Shown here piece after piece: positions 17,147-25,431 of a stretch of DNA of 64,000 bases. Numbering within the stretch: position 1 is the first letter of the stretch; every line of letters starts with the position of its first letter. The position numbers and the translations under genes are program-made. A model generated the notes under the pieces. The model did no database searches. It worked only from the letters and a program-made list of their open reading frames with translations, and had not been told where the DNA came from. The DNA is from Betaproteobacteria bacterium LSUCC0117 (GTDB lineage: Bacteria > Pseudomonadota > Gammaproteobacteria > Burkholderiales > Burkholderiaceae_C): the NCBI GenBank assembly GCA_030441535.1, contig JAUJFZ010000004.1, positions 124,001-188,000 of the forward strand. The letters run 5' to 3'.

Positions 17147-18537
17147 AGCGTCAGCGGTAAGACTACATTGACCTCTGCGCCCGGGTGGCGGTTGAGTACC
17201 TCGACTCGACCCCCATGTTTGAAGATGATTTCCTGAACGATCGGTAGGCCCAAACCGCTTCCGTCACTGGCGCTGATGTTGCTGAACCGGTCAAAGCTGA
17301 TTTGGGCGTCGACCTCTAGCTGGTCCAGCGGAAAGCCTACGCCGTAATCACGCACACTCACAACCGCGCTGCCTGCACTGACAAAAACCTTGATGTCGAT
17401 CGTATGGTTGTCAGGCCCCGCATGGTTTTTTGCGTTACTGATGAGGTTGGTGACGACCTCTTGCAGTAGCAGACTGTCCCCGCTGACCATCACACTGCTC
17501 GGACACGCCTCCAAGTTGAGGGCCAGTTTCTCGCCCATGACACCCGCGGCCATCCGCTCACAGGCCTTTGCGACGATCTGATTGAGGTCAATTCGCTTTA
17601 ATGTGCGGCCCAACTCAAAACTCCGCGCGCGCTCCAAAGACAGCATTTGGTTACTGAAACGCATCAGGGATTTAGCAGCGCCTAAAAGTCCCTTGGCGCG
17701 CACAGCGCGGGCAGCATCATCGGGTGCGTTCACAGTCGCCTCGGCCATCAGAACGAGCCCCGAGACTGGGTTTTTTAATTGGTGCGCTGCGTTGGAGATG
17801 AACCGCTCACGCCCGTCCAACGTCCCCTGTACCTGTTTAAACAAGTTATTGATGCGCTGTACCAGTTGGTTGACCTCTATGGGGACTGCATCAGTGATGG
17901 GGGTGAGGTCGGTCGCTGAGCGTCGCGCGACTGACCGCTCTAACCTGACGAGTGGTCGCAGACCCAAAGAGATGGCAAACCACAATGTGATGCCAACCGA
18001 TGTGATCAATGCCGCAACAGCGAGCATGGTTTGCTTGACGGATTGCCATACATATTCATCGATGCGCGCGGTTGGTTGCCACACCGTGACGATCTGGTTA
18101 CCCGTCATCACTGGGCGGTCAGGTGAGGGCGACTGAATGCTGGCGGGCTCACTCAAACGCGCTACACGTACCGATTGCCCGCGATGCGTGCCATTGAAAA
18201 AAATCAGCCGATCGGTGATTTGCTTCAGCTCTTTCGGGGTTGCCGGGGGATACGCGTACCCGGCTATGAAGTAGCCTCCAACACCCGTTCCGTGGTAGTA
18301 GATGTCGCCGCCCAAGGCCTCTCGCAGTAACTCGGACGTGGCTGACGATATACCGTCGCCCTCTTCACCGCTTTGAAGGTCGCGGGCGACTGCCATGGTG
18401 AGGGCGCTGAGGGTTCGGTCGAATTGCTCATTGGCATTGCCAACCGCTAACTCGTAACGCATAAAAATGATGAACACGGCGATCAGTGCCATGGGCACCA
18501 AAATCACCAGCATCAAGCGTGTGCGTAGAGATTTCAT
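17143..18537 (-). CDS. tctE: Sensor histidine kinase, TctE-like
   Basis: A 464-residue membrane histidine kinase. Two membrane helices (about 8-28 and 170-192) flank a periplasmic sensor domain of the kind found in TctE. The phosphoacceptor is His252 (AAHQLKNP), followed by the N-box (NLISNAKNHAG), DYGVGF and GSGLGLPIV. It lies four bases after the response regulator and opposite tctC and tctA, which fits control of tricarboxylate uptake by an external carboxylate signal, as in the Salmonella TctDE system. Ligand specificity cannot be read from sequence. Confidence 0.88.
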   Translation of the reverse strand: MKSLRTRLMLVILVPMALIAVFIIFMRYELAVGNANEQFDRTLSALTMAVARDLQSGEEGDGISSATSELLREALGGDIYYHGTGVGGYFIAGYAYPPATPKELKQITDRLIFFNGTHRGQSVRVARLSEPASIQSPSPDRPVMTGNQIVTVWQPTARIDEYVWQSVKQTMLAVAALITSVGITLWFAISLGLRPLVRLERSVARRSATDLTPITDAVPIEVNQLVQRINNLFKQVQGTLDGRERFISNAAHQLKNPVSGLVLMAEATVNAPDDAARAVRAKGLLGAAKSLMRFSNQMLSLERARSFELGRTLKRIDLNQIVAKACERMAAGVMGEKLALNLEACPSSVMVSGDSLLLQEVVTNLISNAKNHAGPDNHTIDIKVFVSAGSAVVSVRDYGVGFPLDQLEVDAQISFDRFSNISASDGSGLGLPIVQEIIFKHGGRVEVLNRHPGAEVNVVLPLTL

Positions 18538-18541
18538 GGGG

Positions 18542-19216
18542 TTAGCCTGCCGGCGTCATGAGGTATCCCAAGCCGCGCGCCGTTTTGATCTCGATAGCCA
18601 TACCCTCCAATTGCCTGCGCAGGCGGGAGATGTAGATTTCAACCACAGCCTCCTCGATATCAGCGTCATCGCCATAGAGGTGGTTAGCCAGCGTGGACTT
18701 CGATACCAGCATGCCCTTGTGCGCCAACAGGCATTCGAATACCGCCAATTCTTTTTTGGTCAGCTTGATGGGTTCGTCCGTTTCAGAGATCCGCACGCTT
18801 CGCAGGGAGGGGCTGTAGGTCAGCCTACCAATGGTTTCTTCAGGTTGCGCGGTAGGGGCGACCCGTCGTGCCTGCACCCGCACGCGGGCTAATAACTCGG
18901 ACATCACAAATGGCTTGGACAGGTAATCGTCGGCACCCAGGTCGAGGGCCGCGATGCGCTGATCGACCGTATTACGCGCACTCAGGATGATGATTGCTAA
19001 GGGTAAACGCTTAGTTCGCGCGTGCTGTAGCACGTCAAGGCCGGACGACAACTTCAGGTTGATGTCGAGGATCAACAGATCGAACCGCGCCCCCGCCAGT
19101 CGGTCAATCGCCGCGAGCGCCGAGTCACAGATGCTGACTTGGTAGCCCTCATCGCGCAGGCTGTGGGCGATACCTGCGGCGACGCTTTCGTGGTCTTCAA
19201 CGATGAGGGTGTTCAT
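18542..19216 (-). CDS. tctD: OmpR-family response regulator, TctD-like
   Basis: A 224-residue response regulator with receiver domain 1-115 (phosphorylated Asp51 in LLILDINL, Lys near 101 in LSKPF) and a winged-helix DNA-binding domain (about 125-222, ending ARGLGYLMTP). First gene of the tctD-tctE operon, divergent from tctC with 122 bases between the two starts. It most likely activates tctC-tctA transcription from that interval. Confidence 0.9.
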   Translation of the reverse strand: MNTLIVEDHESVAAGIAHSLRDEGYQVSICDSALAAIDRLAGARFDLLILDINLKLSSGLDVLQHARTKRLPLAIIILSARNTVDQRIAALDLGADDYLSKPFVMSELLARVRVQARRVAPTAQPEETIGRLTYSPSLRSVRISETDEPIKLTKKELAVFECLLAHKGMLVSKSTLANHLYGDDADIEEAVVEIYISRLRRQLEGMAIEIKTARGLGYLMTPAG

Positions 19217-19338
19217 TTCTGTCGACTTGAAAGGTAAATGAAAGACTTGCTAAGCCACGCTAGTTTAAATTAACCGTACACGCCGCCTATCGGCATTTAA
19301 GCGTGGTTAATGCATTCACAACGATATAGGAGCAACAC
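19217..19338. promoter_or_regulatory. Divergent tctD/tctC control region with inverted repeat
   Basis: This 122-base interval carries both divergent promoters. CCACGCT (19255-19261) and AGCGTGG (19300-19306) form an inverted repeat whose centres are about 45 bases apart, with partial matches further out, flanking AT-rich GTTTAAATTAAC. A site for TctD is the natural reading, but no consensus is available to test by eye. A TAGGAG ribosome site precedes tctC. Confidence 0.45.
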
Positions 19339-20430
19339 ATGACAATTTTGAGTAAAGCGCTGAAGCGCACCCTGTTGGGCGCAGCCATGGCTTCTGCCGC
19401 CATCTTGGCTCCCGCACAAGCAGCTGAGTTGGATCTCTCAGGTAAGACCGTGAATTTTGTGATTCCATTTGCTGAGACCGGTGGCTCTGCATCGTGGGCT
19501 AACTTTTACGCGCCGCTCTTGAGTGAGGCGTTACCCGGTAAGCCAAACGTTGTCGTGAAGTTTATGCCTGGTGCCGGTTCGACTAAAGGTGCCAACTGGT
19601 TCCAAATGCAAAAAGACGATGGTCTGACGATTTTTGGCTCATCTGGTTCAACCCAGTTCCCGTACCTGCTGGGTGACCCCCGCGTGCGCTACGAATACAA
19701 AGACTGGAACGTGGTTTTAGCCTCTGCCACAGGTGGTGTTGCTTATCTACCCGCAGACTTGGGTAAGAAATTCCAACAAGACCCCAACGCGTTGAACGGC
19801 GTCAAGTTCATTTACGGCTCACAAGGTGCCACCTCTTTGGATTTGGTGCCTTTGCTGGCGTGGAAGTTGTTGGGCATGACGGTTGAACCCGTCTTCGGTA
19901 TCAAGGGCCGTGGCGATGGCCGTTTGATGTTCGAACGTGGTGAAGCCAACATTGATTACCAAACCTCATCTGCCTACATCAGCAAGGTGCAACCATTGGT
20001 TGAGTCTGGCAAAGCGGTGCCAATGATGACTTGGGGCGCTTTGGATGAGAACGGTATTATCGTGCGCGATCCCACATTCCCTGATGTGCCCTCATTCAAA
20101 GAAGTGTTGACGCGGAAATTGGGTAAAGAGCCTTCTGGTCCCGGTTGGGATGCATGGAAAGCGTTCTTTGTTTCTGGTTTCGCTGCCCAAAAGATGGTCT
20201 TCTTGCCTAAGGGTGCCTCAGCGGACTCGAAAGAGACCTATCAGAACGCTTTTGAGCGTGTGGTTAAGCGCGCAGACTTCAAGAAAATCTCAGAAAAGAG
20301 CTTGGGCGTTTACGATCAAATGATCAAGAAAGGTGCCGGCGTCGCTGCTGGCCAGGCTACCGACGTATCTGACGAGGCACGTGCCTTCGTCAAGGAATGG
20401 CTGAAGACTGACTACAACGTCAATCTCTAA
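19339..20430 (+). CDS. tctC: Tripartite tricarboxylate transporter binding protein, TctC/Bug family
   Basis: A 363-residue periplasmic receptor with a Sec signal peptide (cleavage near PAQAAE, about residue 29). VNFVIPFAETGGSASWANF and VVKFMPGAGSTKGANWF match the TctC/Bug fold, with an added tail compared with the roughly 320-residue average. It captures a carboxylate and hands it to TctA/TctB. Divergent from the TctDE regulators and followed by an attenuating hairpin before tctA, so it is probably made in excess over the permease. Confidence 0.92.
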   Translation: MTILSKALKRTLLGAAMASAAILAPAQAAELDLSGKTVNFVIPFAETGGSASWANFYAPLLSEALPGKPNVVVKFMPGAGSTKGANWFQMQKDDGLTIFGSSGSTQFPYLLGDPRVRYEYKDWNVVLASATGGVAYLPADLGKKFQQDPNALNGVKFIYGSQGATSLDLVPLLAWKLLGMTVEPVFGIKGRGDGRLMFERGEANIDYQTSSAYISKVQPLVESGKAVPMMTWGALDENGIIVRDPTFPDVPSFKEVLTRKLGKEPSGPGWDAWKAFFVSGFAAQKMVFLPKGASADSKETYQNAFERVVKRADFKKISEKSLGVYDQMIKKGAGVAAGQATDVSDEARAFVKEWLKTDYNVNL

Positions 20431-20441
20431 CCGATCCATAC

Positions 20442-20473
20442 GCCGCCCAGACTCGTTCTGGGCGGCTTTTTTT
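20442..20473 (+). terminator. Strong stem-loop with T run between tctC and tctA
   Basis: GCCGCCCAGA (20442-20451) pairs perfectly with TCTGGGCGGC (20457-20466), loop CTCGT, followed by seven T. The form is that of a rho-independent terminator. As tctA begins ten bases later with no evident promoter, it probably acts as a partial terminator that sets the ratio of binding protein to permease. Confidence 0.85.
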
Positions 20474-20482
20474 GGGGTTTTC

Positions 20483-22498
20483 ATGGAATCAGTCATCACA
20501 GCGTGGGGCGCACTTGGTGCCGCATTCGATTTGATTTTTCATCCCACCCAGTTGGCCTATTTGGCCGGGGGTGTATTGTTGGGATTGTCTGTCGGCGTCT
20601 TCCCGGGACTGGGTGGTATCGCTGGCTTGAGCCTGGTGTTGCCTTTCATTTACGGTATGGATCCCATCTCAGGCTTGGCTTTGATGGTGGGCTTGGTGGC
20701 GGTGATTCCAACATCAGACACGTTCTCTAGTGTGTTAATGGGTATCCCAGGGTCGTCTGCTTCCCAGGCGACGGTACTCGATGGTTTTCCCTTGGCAAAA
20801 AAAGGACAGGCGGCGCGCGCGCTGTCTGCGGCATTTACTGCGTCCTTGTTTGGTGGCTTGTTTGGCGCTTTGGTCTTGACCGCGTTTGTTTTGATCGCAC
20901 GGCCTGTCGTATTGGCCTTTGGTCTGCCCGAAATGTTGATGGTCACGATCCTAGGCTTGTCGATGGTTGCTATTTTGGCGGGGCGTGTACCTGTTAAGGG
21001 GCTCGCATCAGCCGCCTTGGGTATCTTGGTTGGCACGATTGGAGCCGCCAGCGCCGGGGGGTCCGCGCGCATGAGTTCTTACGAATATCCCTACCTGTAC
21101 GACGGCCTTAAATTGGTCATTGTTGGGCTGGGTATTTTCGCGATTCCAGAGATTGTTGCCTTGTTGCGCCAAGGGACTGCGATTGCCGGTGAGGCGAAGT
21201 TAGGGGCCGGTTGGCGAGTGGGAGTTAGTGATTGGTGGAAGAACCGTTGGCTGTCGATCCGTTGCTCTTCAATTGGTGTGCTGGTCGGGGTAATTCCAGG
21301 ACTGGGCGGTTCCGTTGTTGACTGGATCGCCTACGGTCACACGGTGCAAACCACCAAAGACAAAAGCCAATTCGGTAAAGGTGATATTCGCGGTGTGATT
21401 GGCCCCGAGAGTTCAAACAATGCCAAAGAGGGTGGTGGTTTGGTGCCAACCTTGTTATTTGGCATTCCGGGCTCTGGTTCGATGGCGATCTTCATCGGTG
21501 GCATGGCATTGCTGGGCTACGAAGCAGGCCCCCGCATGATCACCGAGAACCTTGATGTCACATACACCATGGTGTGGTCACTGGCGTTCGCCAACGTTTT
21601 GGGCACGGTGCTGTGTATCGCCTTATCGCCGTGGATTGCACAACTCACGACAATCCGGTTCGTGCTGCTCGCGCCATTCTTGTTCATGATGATTTGCTTC
21701 GCTGCATTTCAGTCAGGGCAGGAGTTGGCCGATTTGGTCGCGCTGCTCGGTGTGGGGTTGTTGGGCGTCTTTTTGAAGCGATTTGAATGGTCGCGACCCG
21801 CCTTCTTGATTGGCTTTGTGCTCTCAAATCAAGTCGAGGTGTACGTCAACCAGGCCTATCAAATTGCCAGCCACCGTTTTTCAAGCAGCTTGGCCGAAGG
21901 TATGGGGTACATTTTCACCCCCATCGTTTTGGTCATTGGCGCAGTGACGGTACTCTCGGTTTATTTTGGCCTGCGGCAAACGCAAGCGCTGATGCCTGAG
22001 GGCGATGTCGCTTCGGGAGCGAAACGTGCGCCGGCGATTTTTACATTGGTCGTCATGGGGTATGCCGCATTCGCGCTGTTCGATGCCTGGGGTATCAAGC
22101 GTACGACCGACATGGTGATTCCTGCCGTCTTCGCGATTGTTGCGATAGTGAGCTGTATCTACCTGCTGATTAAGATGCGTTTCAAACCTGAGGGGCACCC
22201 GTTATTTGCCGACAGCGAGGCACCGATTAACGGCACGCCTCCGGCCGTGAGTTTGTGGCCCAGCTTGGCGTGGTTGGTCGGGCTGGTGGCTCTGACGGCG
22301 TTGTTCGGCTTCTTTATAGCGTTGGCGTTGTTCTTTGTCATCTTCTTCCGCTACCGCGCGCAGATTTCATGGCGCTTCAACTTGTTACTGACCAGCTGCG
22401 GATTGGCCTTTATGTTGGGGATGGTGCACATGCTCAACCGCGACTTTCCACCGGGTTTACTGCAGTCAGTGGTCAGCCTGCCTTGGCCGTTAAATTGA
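20483..22498 (+). CDS. tctA: Tripartite tricarboxylate transporter permease, TctA fused to TctB-like domain
   Basis: A 671-residue membrane protein. Residues 1-500 are TctA, with GVFPGLGGIAGLSLVLPFIYG near the N-terminus and GIPGSSASQATVLDGFPLAKKG as the conserved pore motif. About 160 further residues (roughly 510-671) contain four hydrophobic segments with the size and pattern of a TctB small subunit, normally a separate gene. No free tctB is present nearby, which supports a fusion. It is an ion-coupled importer for a di- or tricarboxylate, working with the TctC receptor just upstream. Confidence 0.9.
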   Translation: MESVITAWGALGAAFDLIFHPTQLAYLAGGVLLGLSVGVFPGLGGIAGLSLVLPFIYGMDPISGLALMVGLVAVIPTSDTFSSVLMGIPGSSASQATVLDGFPLAKKGQAARALSAAFTASLFGGLFGALVLTAFVLIARPVVLAFGLPEMLMVTILGLSMVAILAGRVPVKGLASAALGILVGTIGAASAGGSARMSSYEYPYLYDGLKLVIVGLGIFAIPEIVALLRQGTAIAGEAKLGAGWRVGVSDWWKNRWLSIRCSSIGVLVGVIPGLGGSVVDWIAYGHTVQTTKDKSQFGKGDIRGVIGPESSNNAKEGGGLVPTLLFGIPGSGSMAIFIGGMALLGYEAGPRMITENLDVTYTMVWSLAFANVLGTVLCIALSPWIAQLTTIRFVLLAPFLFMMICFAAFQSGQELADLVALLGVGLLGVFLKRFEWSRPAFLIGFVLSNQVEVYVNQAYQIASHRFSSSLAEGMGYIFTPIVLVIGAVTVLSVYFGLRQTQALMPEGDVASGAKRAPAIFTLVVMGYAAFALFDAWGIKRTTDMVIPAVFAIVAIVSCIYLLIKMRFKPEGHPLFADSEAPINGTPPAVSLWPSLAWLVGLVALTALFGFFIALALFFVIFFRYRAQISWRFNLLLTSCGLAFMLGMVHMLNRDFPPGLLQSVVSLPWPLN

Positions 22499-22517
22499 TC
22501 TTGAAGGGTTTGTATTC

Positions 22518-23606
22518 ATGCCTCAAAAAGCAATACCGTTTTGGTTCATGCGCGGCGGCTCGTCGCGTGGCCCCTACTTTAAGCGTGACGATTTACCGAC
22601 CGATTTGGAGGCCTTAAGTAAGGTCTTGATTGCGGTCGTTGGTGCTGGTCATGAGCTCAACATTGACGGGATCGGCGGTGGCGCTGCGGTGACGACCAAG
22701 GTCGCCATGCTCAGCCCCTCCAAGCTACCCGGTGTTGATGTCGATTACTTTTTCGCGCAAGTTGGGGTGACTGAAAAAATAGTGGATTACAAGCCAACCT
22801 GCGGCAACATCTTGGCGGGTGTGGGGCCTGCGGCGATCGAGATGGGGTTGGTTGCCGCTCAAGAGGGGGTGACACGGGTCGTGATCAACAGTGTGAATAC
22901 GGGCGCCAAGGTGGAGGCTGTGGTTCAAACGCCCGGTGGTCATGTGTCATACGCCGGCGATACCGTGATTGCGGGTGTGCCTGGGGCATCAGCACCGATC
23001 AGTTTGTTGTTCATGGATGTGGTGGGCTCCAGCTGCGGTGCACTCTTTCCGACTGGAAATCCGATTGATGTGATTGACGGCGTGAGCGTCAGCTGCGTTG
23101 ATGTCGCGATGCCCGTGGTGATTGGCCGAGCGGCTGACTTCGGCATCACCGGTAAAGAGTCGGCGGCTGAGTTAGACGATAACGCGGAATTATTTGAAAA
23201 GATTGAAGCGGTGCGATTGAAGGCAGGCGCTCTGATGGGGCTGGGGGATGTCACCAAATCCGTGACACCAAAGTTTGCCTTGTTAAGCGAGCCAACGCAG
23301 GCTGGTTGCACCATCGCGGCGCGCTATTTCATGCCCTGGAAAACCCACCCATCAATGGCCGTGACCGGTGCCCAGTGCATCGCCTCGTGTGCCGTCCACC
23401 CCGACACCGTCGCCCATGGTCTGGCCGTGGTGGGAGAAGGGTCGCCCCTGAACGTGGCGATCGAGCATCCCTCGGGCGAGATTGATGTCTTGATGGACTT
23501 CACGGTAGACGCGGGCGTATTCACCCTGAAAACCGCCGGTTTGCTGCGAACCGCGCGTTTATTGGCACGCGGCGAGTTGATGGTGCCTGGAGGCCTGGGC
23601 GTCTAA
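22518..23606 (+). CDS. PrpF-family isomerase/tautomerase
   Basis: A 362-residue protein of the PrpF family (diaminopimelate-epimerase fold), which includes 2-methylaconitate cis-trans isomerase PrpF and 4-oxalomesaconate tautomerase GalD. WFMRGGSSRGPYF at the N-terminus, CGNILAGVGPAAIE with the first catalytic Cys region, and GVDVAMP-like VDVAMPVVIGRA are family features. It is the third gene after tctC-tctA, so it probably isomerises the imported acid, for example trans- to cis-aconitate. An AAGGG precedes the ATG. It converges with the AbrB-type gene, overlapping by CTAA. Confidence 0.88.
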   Translation: MPQKAIPFWFMRGGSSRGPYFKRDDLPTDLEALSKVLIAVVGAGHELNIDGIGGGAAVTTKVAMLSPSKLPGVDVDYFFAQVGVTEKIVDYKPTCGNILAGVGPAAIEMGLVAAQEGVTRVVINSVNTGAKVEAVVQTPGGHVSYAGDTVIAGVPGASAPISLLFMDVVGSSCGALFPTGNPIDVIDGVSVSCVDVAMPVVIGRAADFGITGKESAAELDDNAELFEKIEAVRLKAGALMGLGDVTKSVTPKFALLSEPTQAGCTIAARYFMPWKTHPSMAVTGAQCIASCAVHPDTVAHGLAVVGEGSPLNVAIEHPSGEIDVLMDFTVDAGVFTLKTAGLLRTARLLARGELMVPGGLGV

Positions 23607-24658
23607 GCTTTCACATTGGCGCGTCGACGCTTGAATGCCGACGCGGCCAATGGCGAGCCGATGATCACCAAGACAATGCGAACAATGTGGTGGGTGACGA
23701 CGTATCCCAAGTCTGCGCCTACAACAATTGCAAAGACCGCCATTTCGGCTTGGCCAGCGGGCGCATAAGCCAAAAAGATCGAGACAGGGTCGCCGAGTCC
23801 CAGCATCGTCAGGGTGATGACGAATGCGGCGCAAATCAGTCCCAACAAGACGACGTAGCCCATACCAGCCAGCACGTCGCGTTTGAGTTCGGCGAGGGTC
23901 ACGCCCGAGTAGTGGACGCCGATACCAATGCCCACAAACACTTGTGCAAACAAGATAGCCTCTTGCGGGGGGCGCGCGTGCAGCACGTCCGTAAAGGCAG
24001 CCGCGCCAGCCAGCAGCATGGGGCCAATCATGGGGGCGCCAAACAAATTGATTTTGTTCCCCAGGTACCAGCCCAGACCGCCGAGGATGGGCACCAGTAG
24101 CAATTCATTGAGAGGTAATTCGCTGGCGGCGATCCCCACGGGGTTGTGCAGTGACACACCGTAAACGTGGGTCAGCACGAAAGGCGCAACGATCACGAAC
24201 ATGAACAGGCGCGTCGCTTGGATCAAAGAGATGGTACGTACCTGCCCACCGGCCTCTTTGCCAAAAAGCACCATGTCTTGCAAACCCCCAGGGATCGCAG
24301 AGTAATAAGCCGTGGCGTTGTCAAATTTGCAAAAGTTGCGGAAGTAGGGCACGCCGACCACTGCGCAAATGGCGATGAAGATGGGCATGGCAGATAACGT
24401 GATGGCCATCGACGACACCTGATCCAGCAGCGCTGGGGTAATTGAGGCACCAATTGCCACCCCCAATATGGCACGCGCGGCGTTGGACACCACGTTGACC
24501 CCTTTTAACGGGACGCGGGTGAGTGCGGCGATGAGCAATGCCGCCATTGGACCAAACAAAAAGGGCAGTGGCAGCCCTGCGAGGTGAAAGGCCAGCACCC
24601 CTGCCATGGCGATGACCAAGGTCTTGATTCGGATGAGGGCAGCAGATGTGAGGGGCAT
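23603..24658 (-). CDS. AbrB-family membrane protein
   Basis: A 351-residue integral membrane protein with about ten helices, of the AbrB family (sometimes labelled putative ammonia monooxygenase). It has the duplicated pattern with GLPLPFLFGPM near the N-terminus and FGAPMIGPMLLAGA in the second half. Members often lie near TTT transporters and carboxylate genes, and a transport role is suspected but unproven. The ATG at 24658 (MPLTSAA) is chosen over a TTG at 24700 that would sit inside the operator. It diverges from the GntR regulator and probably answers to it. Confidence 0.82.
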   Translation of the reverse strand: MPLTSAALIRIKTLVIAMAGVLAFHLAGLPLPFLFGPMAALLIAALTRVPLKGVNVVSNAARAILGVAIGASITPALLDQVSSMAITLSAMPIFIAICAVVGVPYFRNFCKFDNATAYYSAIPGGLQDMVLFGKEAGGQVRTISLIQATRLFMFVIVAPFVLTHVYGVSLHNPVGIAASELPLNELLLVPILGGLGWYLGNKINLFGAPMIGPMLLAGAAAFTDVLHARPPQEAILFAQVFVGIGIGVHYSGVTLAELKRDVLAGMGYVVLLGLICAAFVITLTMLGLGDPVSIFLAYAPAGQAEMAVFAIVVGADLGYVVTHHIVRIVLVIIGSPLAASAFKRRRANVKA

Positions 24659-24680
24659 TTTGGATGGGTACTTTACGCTC

Positions 24681-24710
24681 TTGTATTCGAGAGTATACAA
24701 TTGGATACAA
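24681..24710. promoter_or_regulatory. GntR-type operator between abrB-like gene and regulator
   Basis: TTGTAT (24681-24686) and ATACAA (24695-24700) form a 20-base dyad with an 8-base spacer, and a further ATACAA lies at 24705-24710. Repeats of this TTGTAT/ATACAA type are typical operators for FCD-class GntR regulators, and the site lies between the divergent starts at 24658 and 24745. Autoregulation plus control of both flanking operons is likely. Confidence 0.6.
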
Positions 24711-24744
24711 TTATCTCAACCCCTTCAATTAATAAAAGTTTGAC

Positions 24745-25431
24745 GTGAACACCGAGTCTCTTACACAGGGAAAAGACGTCTACCACCGGTTGATAGACGA
24801 CATTGCATCGGGCGTCCTGAGGCCGGGTGATCGGCTCCGTGAGGTGGCGTTGGCCGAGCGCCTGACGGTGAGCCGTACGCCCATACGTGAGGCGATCAAA
24901 GACCTTGAGGCAGACGGCTTAGTCGAGCACGTCCCTCGGGTGGGCGCGGCGATCAAGGTACTGTCTTATGCCGAAGTGGTTGAGCTCTATGAAATGCGCG
25001 CCGTGCTGGAGGGTGTTGCGGCTCGTTTGGCGGTACGCGCCGCCTCTGAGTTAGAGCTCCAGGAATTGGTGAAGCTTAACGAGCGGATGGTGGCTTCGCT
25101 CGACAACGCCACGCAGATGGCCCAGCTTAATCGCATGTTCCACCGTGCCTTGTTCAATGCTGCTAAAAACCGCTACCTGTTGCAGTCGGTCTCAATGGTG
25201 CAAAAGACCATGTTGGTGATTGGTCCATCGACCCTGACTGAGGTCTCTCGGGCCAGTGCGGTGATTGAAGAGCATGCCCTTTTATTAGATGCGCTGCTGC
25301 GCCGAGACCCGGTGGCTGCTGAGCTCGCCATGGTGGCGCACATCGATGCGTCGCATCGGGCACGCCTGCAGCAGTTGGCATTGCGCATGGAGAATTTGTC
25401 TGACTTGAAAGGAACAACCCATCGTGACTGA
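24745..25431 (+). CDS. GntR-family regulator, FCD class
   Basis: A 228-residue regulator. The winged helix-turn-helix (about 15-75) has RPGDRLREVALAERLTVSRTPIREA, written here in two parts: RPGDRLREVALAE and VSRTPIREAI. The FCD ligand domain (80-215) has EMRAVLEGVAARLAV and the metal-binding His pattern (FHRALF, HIDAS). These regulators usually respond to an organic acid intermediate. The GTG at 24745 is the only sensible start and has a weak ribosome site. It is followed immediately by tcuA, whose start overlaps its stop, so the regulator is in the same transcript. Confidence 0.88.
   Translation: MNTESLTQGKDVYHRLIDDIASGVLRPGDRLREVALAERLTVSRTPIREAIKDLEADGLVEHVPRVGAAIKVLSYAEVVELYEMRAVLEGVAARLAVRAASELELQELVKLNERMVASLDNATQMAQLNRMFHRALFNAAKNRYLLQSVSMVQKTMLVIGPSTLTEVSRASAVIEEHALLLDALLRRDPVAAELAMVAHIDASHRARLQQLALRMENLSDLKGTTHRD

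Noticed and set aside
17138..17151. Perfect 14-base palindrome ACGCTTTAAAGCGT
   Set aside because: It is centred on the overlapping stop codons of two convergent genes and has no loop or T run, so it is not a credible terminator or operator.
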